This document shows positions 26,901-38,900 of a DNA stretch of 64,000 nt, one piece after another; positions within the stretch are counted from its first letter, which is position 1; each line of letters opens with the position of its first letter. The stretch covers positions 8,844,190-8,908,189 of the forward strand of contig JAMXIF010000073.1 in assembly GCA_028583685.1 (NCBI GenBank), given 5' to 3'. The notes under the pieces were generated by a model. The model was not told the origin of the DNA, ran no database searches, and saw only the letters and a program-made list of their open reading frames with translations. The position numbers were made by a program, and so were the translations under genes. The DNA comes from Petaurus breviceps papuanus. Its lineage: Eukaryota; Chordata; Mammalia; Diprotodontia; Petauridae.

Positions 26901-29900
26901 AAACTCTGGAAGCTGCATCAACCCTTTGAGGTTTCTAATCAGTAAGCTGTTGTTTTAGTACGCTAAACTGCATTTTTGTGAACTGCTTTGTTTTTTGTGA
27001 AACAATGCAGTTTCTAAAGATTTAACTTAAAAGCAATGAGTAGTTAGGAAACAAGAGAATCTGGCTCAAAACTTTATTCCAAAAGAAAGAATTCCCACTT
27101 TCTCAATTATGAATTTAAGCTTTTCTAACTTTAAATTAAATATTTTAATATATTTCAACTGTAAAAACTAGACATACACAAATAACTTACAGGATTACTA
27201 GGGTATAAATCCACCAATTTGTGAGAGAGATAGAAAAGCTCTGTACAGAAAAAAAAAATTATTCATGTCAAATATTAAATATATTTAAGTATTTCCCCCT
27301 ATTATTAAACATGTTTCATATTAAAATACCATACTGGTATAAATATAGGCCATTCTCTAAAATAAGATCTTATTAAAAGGAAAAGTTATATAGGTTTAGA
27401 ATGATAGATAATTACAAATTATTAATTACCTTATTAAAAAGATTAAGTTGGATGATTTGAGGGGAAGGCAGATTTACTTGCAGAGTAGAATTGCTTCACC
27501 TAGGTGGAAAGGAGGGAGCCCAAGACCTGATGGCCGTAGCAAGCAGGTACCATGGGTGAATTAAAAGACTAGCATAAGGGGAGAGGAATAATCAATCCAC
27601 CACGCATTTGTTAAGCACCTACTATGTTCCAAGCACTATGGCACATATGAAAACTTCAAATGGCATCCTCGCTCTTACCACAGGAACAGAGAGAGAGAAA
27701 TCAGAGAGCTCAGGGTTTTTAAGAGGAAGCTAAGAAAAGCATGGCCTGTGTTTGTACAAACAGGATACATTGTTCTTATGGGTAATAACAGTCTATTTCA
27801 GGGGCGGCCAGGCGGCTCAGCGAGTCGGGACGACCTGGGATCGAACCCGGGCTCAGACACTCAGCACCCACCCAGAAACACCTGGCCGCGTAACCTTGAG
27901 CAAGTGACTTAACCCCCATTGCTTAAAGAAAAAAAAAACAGCTCTAGTCTCAATCTTCCCTTCTAGGTATGCTTTTACATTTACCTATGAAATGTAGAAA
28001 CTCCTTCAAAGTAAATAGTTTGTAAAAAGGATAAAATAATCACTGCCTAAAGAAAATACAAATGGACATATATTCAAGCCAATTTACTATGTTTAATGGT
28101 TATTACAAAGTTGTTTAATTAAAAGGTACTCATTTCTAAAAAAGGGAAAAAATATTCATTGCAAATATTACAGATTAAAAACCCGTGGTTCAAAATACAT
28201 GAAGAAACTAAATGATGATTCATAATGGTTTTACTTTTTAGTCCACAATCTACAAATGGTCAAAGGATATGAATAAATTCCACAAACAGGAAATGATCTG
28301 TTAATAATCACTTTATAAAAGTCTCACAGAATCGTTTTAGAGAATAAAATAGTAATATTAAATAATAATTAAAAAAAACAATCATACCATTTCATCTCAT
28401 ATATTACACTACCAGAAATATACCCTGAGAGTGTTAAGAAAACCAAGGTTTATTTGTTCAAAAATGTTCAGAGCAATTATATAAAAGTAGAAGCAACCAA
28501 AACATCCAATAATAGGGGAGAAAGTTAAGCAAACTGATACATTAATGTAATGGAATACAATAATCCAAATTAAAGTGGAAAAGTATAAAAAAGAGAAAGA
28601 AATGCAACATTTTTTTTACAGAATGCAAGGCAAAAAACTGCAGACCCCCCAAATTAATTATTATCAGATAAGAAAAAGCAAGACTAAACAAAGAATCCTG
28701 ATGAGGATTTGGATCACAAGACTGAAAATGTGCTATGATACTTTATATTGAAATTAACTTAAATATTAGCAAGTGACTAAGCAAGTTACTTTACCTTTCT
28801 GGATAAAACAACAAATAAAAAGATATAATAAAAAGCATTAATTTCTAATAAATTTAAAAGTGTAAGCTCCTTGAGAGTAGAGGCTATTTCACTCATGCAA
28901 GAATCCTCAGAGCTTATCTCAACATGTGGTAAATACAAGGTACTTAATAAACACTGACTGATAATTTATCATACTCATAAATATGGGCCATCAAGCTTGA
29001 TGATATAAAATCAAAGATTATTTCACAGTGAACTATTCTGTCCTAGAATTTCATACATACAATCTTAGGAGTAAAAAAATTTAGATTACATGGAATATAT
29101 GAGAGCTGACATAACTCTTTAAAGTTTACAAAGCAATTTAAATTTATTATTTCATCTGATCTTCACACAACCCTCTAAGGTAGATATTATTATTATTTCC
29201 TTAAATAGTTTTTTTTTTCCCAACTACATATCAAGAAAATTTTTATTAGCATTTATTCTTACAAGATTTTGAGTTCCAAATTTTTTTCTCTCCCTTCCCT
29301 CTTCTGAAAATGGTAGGCAGTTTAATACAGTGTATACATATACTATATCATGTAAAATATATTTCCATATTCATCACAGCTGTGGATAAAACAGATCAAA
29401 ATGAAAAAAACAAACAAGAAAGAATAAAGTGAAAGAAATATGCTTTGCTCTGTATTCAGAGTCTATCTGGATGTGGATAGCATTTTCCTTTATGTGTCCT
29501 TTGTACCTGTCTTGGATCATTGTGTTGCTGAAAAGAGCTGAGTCCTTCATAGCTGATCATTCCACAATGTTGCTGATACTATGTACAATGTTTTTCCTGG
29601 TTATGCTCATTTCACTTTGCGTAAGTTTGTACAAGTCTTTCCATGTTTTTCTGAAATGTGACTGTTCATTATGTCTTATTGCACAATGGTATTCCATTAC
29701 ATTCATACACCACAGCTTGATCAGCCATTCCCTCAATCTCAAAATTTGCCACCACGAATAGGGCTGCTACAAATATTTTTGCACATGTAGATCCTTTTTC
29801 CTTTTTTATGAGTGCTTTGGGATACAGACCTAGTAGTGGTATTGTTGGATCAAAAGGTACGCACAGCTTGGTTGCCCTTTGGGCACAGTTCCAAATTGCT

Positions 29901-32900
29901 CTCCAGAATAGTTTGATCAGTTTACAACTCTACAACAATGCATAAGTGTCCCAATTTTCCCACATCTCTCCAACATTTATAATTTTCCTTTTATGTCATA
30001 TTAGCCAATCTGATTGGTGTGAGATGGTATTTCAGATTTGTTTTAATTTATATTTTTCCAATCAAAAGTGACTCAGAGAACTTCATATACCTATAAATAT
30101 CTTTGATTTCTTCATTGGAAAATTGTCTATTCATATCCTCTGACCAATTATCAATTGGGGAATGGAATTTATTCTCACAAATTTGACTCCATTTTCTATA
30201 TATAGTAGAACCTTGGTTTACAAGTAACCTGGTCTGGGGTGGCTAGGTGGAGCAGTGAACAGAGTACTGACCCTGGAGTCAGGAGGACCTGAGTTCAAAT
30301 CCGATCTCAGACACTTAACACTTACTAACCGTGTGACCTTGGGCAACCCCGATTGTCCTGCCTTTCCCCCTCCAAAAAGAAAAAAAAATACAAGTAACCT
30401 GATTTACGTATGCTTTGCTGGATGAGGAAAAATTTTTTCGCAAAATTTGTCCTGCAGGATGAACAAAAATTCACAGTAAGAACAAGTATGTACCTGAATG
30501 GCGCATGAAGGCATTACATTCAACTAGGACAATGAGGAGGAGGTTGAGAGGTCGGAGGGATCCCTCAAGTTAAGTGAGATTAGGGAGGTTTATCAAATGT
30601 GGGAAAAAGTGCAAAATTTTGTTGAAAAACATCACCCAAAAAAGGCTGTAGCAATGAGGGCCAAAAATATTTTTAACAATAATTCAATGTCACATTTCTG
30701 TGACATTCTAAAAAAAGTAAAAAATGTTGTTAGATAACATTTCTAGTCAGAAGCGAATGTAAAGAAAAAAAAATCAGTGAGTCAAGACATGAAAATTTTT
30801 CCAAAAAAAAAAAAAAAACCCCTGAAAAATAAGTGAAGGCAGTAGTGTTAGTCTTACTTTTAGTGAAAGCAGCATAAGACAGAATACTCCCACTGTTGAA
30901 ATCCCTGACATTCTCATGGAAGGAGATTCTCCTTCCAAGCAATAACCCTTCTTCCTCCTCTCTTTCATCTCCCTCATGCCAGCCACAACTCCTCTGGTAA
31001 AGTGCAGGTTAATTTGTTTTATTTTCAGTTTATATTGTGTACTAATCATTGCTATTGCATTTCAGGTACATTACAGACCAAAAAAAACTCACTTAAAATT
31101 ATAAATAATTATTTTTATATGAATATTTTTGGGTATGTTTTACCTATTATTCAACTTTATATTATTTCCTATGGGAAAATTTGCTTTGCAATGCAAACAA
31201 ACTGCATGATGAAGAGAATCTCAGAACAAATTAAACTAGTAAACTGAGGTTCTACTGTATTTGAGAAATGAGGCCTTTATCAGACTCACTTGTTGTAAAG
31301 ATTGTTTCCCAAAAGAAGGGAGGGAGATGGGAATCATATAAGCTTTTCCCTCATTGGTTCTGGTGCAAGGAAGGAATAACAGCTAGTCAAGCATAGGACT
31401 CTATGGAGAAGAAATGCAAAAAGTATCATTTTAGAGGGAAAGAGGGGAGGGAGAGGAGCTTCACATGAGATTTGCTCCTGTCACTCTTGGTGCGAAGAAG
31501 AAATGACATACTTCATTAAGTATAAAAATATCCTGCAGGCAGTAGGAGGGGGAAAGGGCTACGACGGGGGGGGGGGGGGTTGGGGGTGGGGGGAGGGGGG
31601 GAGAGGGGAGGAAAGGGGAGGGGGGCTGATAAGGGAATAGTGAGGGAGGCTGTGGTCAAAAGGAACACTATTAAGGGAGGAAGGGAGAAGAGGGGAAAAA
31701 TATGAACATTAACAGGGGGAAACACATCTGAAACAGAGAGATACACACAGGGTAAAGGTGAAAGGCTGGAGTAAAATATATCATGCCTCCGCTAAAGTAA
31801 AAAAAAGCAGGGGTAGCAATCCTTATCTCAGATAAAGCAAAAGCAAAAATTGACCTAATTAAAAGAGATAAGGAAGGAAACTATATCCTGTTAAAAGGTA
31901 CCATCGAGAATGAAGCAATATCATTACTTAACATATATGCACCAAGTGGTATAGCATCCAAATTCCTAGAGAAGAAAGTAAAGGAATTAGAGGAAAAAAT
32001 AGATAGCAATTTTTTTTTTTTTATAAAGCAATTGGGGTTAAGTAACTTGCTCAAGGTTACACAGCCAGTTATTATTTCTGGGTGTGGTGCTGAGTATCTG
32101 AGCCCGCATTTGATCCAGGTCATCCCGACACTGGAGCCGGTGCTCTTACTCGCTGAGCCACCTGGCCGCCCCTAAGCAATTGGGGTTAAGTAACTTGCTC
32201 AAGGTTTCACGGCCAGGTGTTTCTGGGTGGGTGCTAAGTGTCTGAGCCCGGGATTCGATCTCCAGGTCTTCTCAACACTGGAGCCAGTGCTCTTTACTTG
32301 CTGTGCTACCTGGCCACCCCAATAGATAGCAAAATTATACTAGTGGGAGACCTTAATCTCCCCCTCTCTGAACTTGATAAATCTAACCTCAAAATAAACA
32401 AGAAAGAAGTTAAGGAGGTGAACAGGATTTTAGAGAGGATAGGAATAATAGATCTCTGGAGAAAACGGAATGGGGATAAAAAGGAATATACTTTCTTCTC
32501 AGCGGTTCATGGCACATACTCAAAAACTGACCATGTACTAGGGCATAAAAACCTCACAATTCTATGCAGTAAGGCAGAAATAGTAAATGCACCCTTTTCA
32601 GATCATGATGCAATAAAAATTATATGCAATAAAGGGCCATGGAAAGACAGACTAAAAACTAATTGGACATTAAACAATTTAATCCTAAAGAATGAGTGGG
32701 TCAAACAAGAAATTATAGAAACAATCAGTAATTTCATTCAAGAGAATGATAATAATGAGACAACATACCAAAATTTGTGGGATGCATTAAAGGCAGTTCT
32801 TAGGGGAAGTTTTATATCCCTGAGTGCATACATGATTAAATTAGAGAAAAGGGAGGTCAACGAATTAGGCATGCAATTGAAAAACCTAGAAAAAGAAGAA

Positions 32901-35900
32901 ATTCAAAATCCCCAATTAAATAGTAAATTAGAAATATTGAAAACCAAAGGAGAGATTAATAAAATTGAAATTAAGAAAACTATTGAATTAATAAATAAAA
33001 CCAAGAGCTGGTTTTATGAAAAAAAAAAAAAAAAACCAAATTTGATAGACCCTTAGTCAATGATAAAAAAAAGAAGAAAACCAAATTATGAGTATCAAAA
33101 ATGAAAAGGGTGAATCTACCTCCAATGAAGAGGAAATCCAAACAATAATTAGGAATTATTTTTCCCAACTGTATGCACATAAATTTGACAATCTTAGGGA
33201 AATGAATGAATATTTACAAAAATACAAGTTGCCCAGATTAACTGAAGAAGTAAATTACTTAAATAGTCCCACCTCAGAAACAGAAATGGAACAAACCATC
33301 AGTCAACTCCCTAGGAAAAAATCTCCAGGGCCAGATGGATTTATAGTGAATTCTATCAAACATTTAAAGAACAATTGATTCCAATACTCTACAAACTATT
33401 TGGGAAAATAAGTGAAGAAGGAGTCCAACCAAATTCTTTTTATGACACACATATGGTACTGATACCTAAATCAGGAAGAGATAAAACAGAGAAAGAAAAT
33501 TATAGACCAATCTCCCTCATGAATATAGATGCAAAAATTCTAAATAAAATACCAGCAAAAAGACTACAGCAACTTATCTCAAGAATGATACACTTTGGTC
33601 AGGTAGGATTTATTCCAGGAATGCAAGGATGGTTTAATATTAGGAAAACCATCAGTATAGTTGATCATATCCACAATAAAACTAGCAGAAACCACATGAT
33701 CATCTCAATAGATGAAGAAAAGGCTTTTGACAAAATACAACATCCATTCCTATTAAAAACATTAGAAAGTATAGGAAGAAATGGAGCCTTCCTTAAAATA
33801 ATAGGTAGCATCTATTTAAAGCCATCAGCAAGTATTACATGTAATGGGGAGAAGCTAGAAGCATTTCCCATAAGATCAGGGGTGAAACAAGGATGTCCAC
33901 TATCACCCCTCTTATTCAATCTGGTACTAGAAGTTTTAGCAGTAGCAATTAGAGAAGAAAAAGAAATCAAAGGAATCAAGTTAGGCAAAGAAGAGACCAA
34001 GCTATCACTCTTTACAGATGAGATGATGATATACTTAGAGAATCCTAGAGAATCAAGCAAAAAACTACTTGATACAAAAAATAAATTTGGCAAAGTTGCA
34101 GGATATAAAATAAACCCACATAAATCCTCGGCATTCCTATATATTTCCAATGAAATTCAACAGCAAGAGATAGAATAAGAAATCCCATTTAAAGTTACTG
34201 TAGACATTATAAAATATTTGGGAATCTACCTGCCAAAACAAACCCAAGGACCTATATGACCACAACTACAAAATATTTTTCACACAAATAAAGTCAGATC
34301 TAACTAATTGGAAAAATATCAATTGCTTGTGGCTGGGTCGAGCTAATACAATAAAAATGACAATTTTACCTAAATTAAATTATATATTTAGTGCCATACC
34401 AATTAATTTGCCAAAAAACTACTTTATAGAGCTAGAAAAAAATAGCAACAAAATTCATTTGGAAGAATAAACAGTCCAGAATATCAAGGGAATTAATGAA
34501 AAGAAATGCTAGGGAAGGTAGACTAGCTATACCAGATTTCAATCTGTATTATAAAGCAGCAGTCATCAAAACTACTTGGTACTGGCTAAGGAATAGAGGA
34601 GTGGATCAATGGAACAGATTAGGCACATGAGATTCAGAAGTCAAAGACTATAGTAATCTATTGTCTGATAAACCCCAAGACCCTAGTTTTTGGGATAAGA
34701 ACTCACTATTTGACAAAAACTGCTGGGAAAACTGGAATATAGTATGGCAGAAACTGGGCATAGACCATTATCTAACACCATATACCAAAATCAAGTCTAA
34801 ATGGGTGCATGATCTAGGTATAAAGGTTGATACTGTAAGCAGTCTCCTAAAACAAGGAATAGTTTACCTGTCAGATATGTGGAGAGGGAAAGACTTTATG
34901 ACTAAACAAGAATTAGAGAACATTATAAAATGTAAAATGGATAATTTTGACTACATGGAATTGAAAAGCTTCTGTACAAAGCCAATGTAACCAAGATTAA
35001 GAGGGAGGTAGGAAATTGGGAAAGAATCTTTACAACCCATGTCTCTGACAAAGGACTCATTTCTAAAATATACAGAGAATTGAGTCAAATTTATAAGAAT
35101 ACGGGTCATTCCCTAATTGATAAATGGTCAAAGGATATGAATAGGCAATTTTCAGAGAAAGAAATTAAAGATATCTGTAAGCACATGAAGAAATGCTCTA
35201 AATCACTACTGATTTAGAGAAATGCAAATCAAAACAACTCTGAGGTACGACATCTCACCAGTCAGATTGGCTAAGATGACAAAACAGGAAAATGACAAAT
35301 GCTGGAGAGGATGTGGGCAAATTGGAATACTAATGCATTGCTGGTGGAGTTGTGAACTGATCCAGCTTTTCTGGAGAGCAATCTGGAATTATGCCCAAAG
35401 GGCTATAAATACTTTCATATCCTTTGACCCAGCAATACCACTCCTAGGGTTATATCCCAAAGAGATCATAGAAGTGGGAGGAACACCCATATGTACAAAA
35501 ACGTTTATAGCAGCTCTTTTTGTGGTGGCAAAGAATTGGAAATTAAGGGGGTGCCCATCAATTGGGGAACGGCTGAACAAGTTGTGGTATATGCATGTTA
35601 TGGAATACTATTGTGCTATAAGAAATGAGGAGCAGATGGACTTCATATTTACCTGGGAGGCTTATACGAACTGATGCTGAGTGAGAAGAGTAGAACCAGG
35701 AGAAATTTGTATACAATTACAGACACAACGTATGTGTGATGACCAACTTTGATAGGCTGGACTCTTCTCAGCAATGCAGTGATATAAGTCAATCCCAAAA
35801 GACTCATGATGGAGAGAAATGTGTGCATCCAGAGAAAGAACTAGAAAGAACTGAGTTTATATCCAGATGGAAGCAAAATACCTGATCTTTTTCTTTTTCT

Positions 35901-38900
35901 TGTTTCGTCTTATGTCCTCTTTGCCATTTTTCATTCCATCTGATACAATCCATCTTTATAACCTGACTAATGTATAATATGAAAGTATTTACAGATCCTA
36001 TACTTGACTATATGCTGCCATGGGGGGCAGGGTAGGGAGGGGGACAAAATGTGAAACTCAAGGAATTGTGGAACTGAATTCTGTAAACTAAAAGTAAACA
36101 AAAAAATTAATTAAAATTAAAAAAAAAAAAGATTGTTTCCCAGCTTTCTGCTGGGTTTTGTTGCATTGGTTTTGTTTGTACAAAAGCTTTTCTATTTAAT
36201 GTGACCAAAATTATCTATTCTGTATTTTGTAATGATATCTCTTATTTGGTCATGAATTCTTCCCCTTACCATAGATCTGGCAGGAAGACTATTTCTTGTT
36301 CTTCCAATTTGATTGCTTCATTGTCTATGGTACCTTTTGGCAAGATGTAGTTTCCTTTTTTAATTAGGTTGGTTTTTGGTATTCCTACGTCTAAGATCAG
36401 GATTGCTACGTCTGCTTTTTTTTTTTTTTTGCTTCAGCTGAAGCATAACAGATTCTGCTCCAGCCTCTTACCTTTACTCTGTGTGCGTCTCTCTGCTTCA
36501 AGTGTGTTTCCTCTAAACAGTATATTGTAGGATTCTGTTTTTTGATGCACTCTGTCTGCTTCTGTTTTATGGGAGAGCTCATCCTATACACATTCAGTTA
36601 TGATTACTGTGCCATTTCCCTCCATTCTGTTTTTCCTCCTGTTTGTCCTCTATCTTTTCACCCTTTCCCTCCTCAACAGTGCTTTGCTTCTGTCTGCTAC
36701 CTCCCCCAATCTGCACTTTCATCTGTCATTTGCTCCACCCACTCTCCCCCTTTACTTAGTCTTCTCCCCTCCCACTAGATAGATTTCTATATTCAACTGA
36801 TTGTGTATATTATTCCCTCTTTCAGCCAATACTGAGAGTAAGGTTCAAGTGATCCCCTCACCCACCCTCCCATCTACTGTAATAGGTCTTTCTCACTTCT
36901 TCATGTGAAATAATACCCCATTCTACCTCTCCCTTCCTTCGGCACCCATTTCTCATCTCTTTTTATGTCATTCCCTCAAATGCACCTTATACCCACACCC
37001 TCTTGTCTATGTATATTCCATCTGCACTATTAGTGATACAATTTTTAAGAGTTACAAGTATCATCTTCCCATATATGGATGTAAACTGTTTAACTATTAA
37101 ATAAATCCCTTACTTTTCTCTTTTTACTTGTTTATGTTTCTTTTGGGTCTTGATATTGGAGGTCAACTTTTTGGTTTAGTTCTGGTCTTCTCCTTATGAA
37201 GGCTTGAAATTCTTCTATTTGGCTGAATGACCATTTTCCCCTTTGATGTATTATGCTTAATTTTGCTGGGTAAGTTGTGTTGGTCCTTCATTTTTGAAGA
37301 GGACCACGGCATCAGGGACACGATAACATGACTTGCAGTTGACTTTGATTTGAGTGAGGGAGGGCTGTCTAAGGTCATGACCTTCACTTTCTCCTCCAGA
37401 GCCATCTGCATCCAGTGACCAGATATTCATCAGGGATGACTAGAGATGACCCAGGATGCAATGGGAGACCCTGACGATTTTAGGCTATGGCCTTTTCAGG
37501 TATTCACTTAAAGTGAGGTAACTGCCCATTCAGTGAATAGCCCTCTTTAAAAAGTGAGTCAAGGAATGGCCCCTTTAATTAGAAAAAAAGAAATCAACCT
37601 GGGAGGTGAAGACCCACAGGGTTGCTGTTCCAAAGAGAAACAGTTGCCATTGACATTCTGTCTAAAGTAGGAGGGCCCAAACTATTGTGATCCAATCTAT
37701 AATAAGTTCAAAGTGAACTGGGATTAAGGTTGAGGGAAAGAGGGAGAGAGGGAGGAAGGAAGGAAGGAAGATGATGTGGAGGAAGTATGGCTACAGAAAA
37801 TAGAATCAGACTGTTTGAACTAGAAGGGACTGTAGGACATTTAGTCCAACTTCCTCCCTCCTGTTACAGGTGAGAATACTCAGACCTATATAGGTCAAAT
37901 AACATTCCTAAAATCATAAAGATAGTAAGCAGCAAAGTTCAGATGTCTACCCAGTTTTTCTATTTCCCAATTCCACTGCTCTTTCAATGACACAATGTTG
38001 TCTTTCTGAGTTCATGCAAAAAGGATCCAAGTGTTTTTAGGAATCAGCAATCTTAACAGAAGTCAGTGTGATAGAGTAGACAAAACCAAAATTATTTTAA
38101 GCTGTATTAATATAAACAGTATTAACATAAACAGCAGTACTGAATGTGGTTGGTTATGTAGTCACACTGAATTCTTCCCTCTTCAGACCATGTCTAGAGG
38201 ACTGTGTTTAGATCTGAAAGCCATATTTAAGGAAGGGAACTGACAAGTGGGAGTATATCCTGGAGGGCAACCAGAATGGTAAAAGTAATAGAAACACCAC
38301 CATATAAATGTTCATTGAAGCCTAGAGAAAGTAAGACTTATGGAAAACATAAACTTATTTTCAAATACTTAAAGATATTGTCATGCAGCAAAAATGTACT
38401 AGATTATTTTTTGGCCCAAAGGTAAAAAGTTTTAGAGGTAAATTCTGGATTAATATGAGAAAAAAATTCCTAGAAACTAGAGCTATCTAAAAGTGAAATG
38501 GATAGCTTTAAGAAGTAACAAGTTTTAAGACAGCAGAGGAAAAGGAGGCACAAACCTAAGCTCTCCTAAATTCTCCTTCAAACAATTTTAAAATAATGCC
38601 TCAAAATGAATTTGATCAGCAGAACCAACAAAAAGACAGGATGAAACAATTTTCCCATGAGATATTTCACATTGCTTTCTATTCTTTCATTTGTTTGGAT
38701 CTGTTTAACAGCATCTTGATTTCTCATAAAGTCATTAACTTCCATTTGCTCCAATCTAATTCTGAAGGAATGATTCTCCTTGGTGAGCTTTTGAGATTCT
38801 TTTTCCATCTGGCAAATTTGGCTTTTTAAGGCATTCTTCTCCTCATTGCCTTTTTGAGCCTCTTTTGCCATTTGAGTTAGTCTATTTTTTAAGGTGTATT

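Larger units (their letters stand above)
31312..36127 (+). mobile_element. Sense L1, 5'-truncated, with most of ORF2
   Basis: Flanked by aaagattgtttccca at 31297-31311 and 36128-36142. Starts in the purine-rich inter-ORF region. About 140 bp are missing near 31720, compared with the expected ORF2 start. ORF2 runs 31770-35674: endonuclease ([38 protein letters not shown]), a linker, reverse transcriptase ([33 protein letters not shown]) and a C-terminal Cys-rich motif (CWRGCG...HCWWSCEL). The catalytic FADD is FTDE here ([11 protein letters not shown]), and several frameshifts and stops break the frame, one at the A-run near 33020-33035. 3' UTR and poly(A) follow. Dead, but among the younger L1s here. 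Confidence 0.9.
29209..37282 (-). mobile_element. Minus-strand L1, interrupted by two later insertions
   Basis: Read on minus: ORF1 C-terminal end (37140-37282), purine-rich inter-ORF region (36600-37140), ORF2 endonuclease start (36406-36591, [19 protein letters not shown]), then a jump near 36325 straight to DLW.GEEFMTK-type C-terminal sequence, so most of the reverse transcriptase is deleted. The rest of the ORF2 C-terminus and 3' UTR occupy 36143-36325, 31260-31311 and 29209-30200. The gaps are filled by a Tigger-like element (30203-31257) and a sense L1 (31312-36127). Non-functional. Confidence 0.8.

Noticed and set aside
27801-27938. Functional tRNA gene, because A-box-like and B-box-like sequences are present
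   Set aside because: No cloverleaf pairing is evident, and the unit has a SINE body and poly(A) tail; it is a tRNA-derived SINE.
29429-29761. 110-residue plus-strand frame
   Set aside because: It is the reverse of L1 ORF2 C-terminal sequence of the minus-strand L1.
31516-31746. Proline-rich minus-strand frame
   Set aside because: Translation of the G-rich L1 tract; low complexity.
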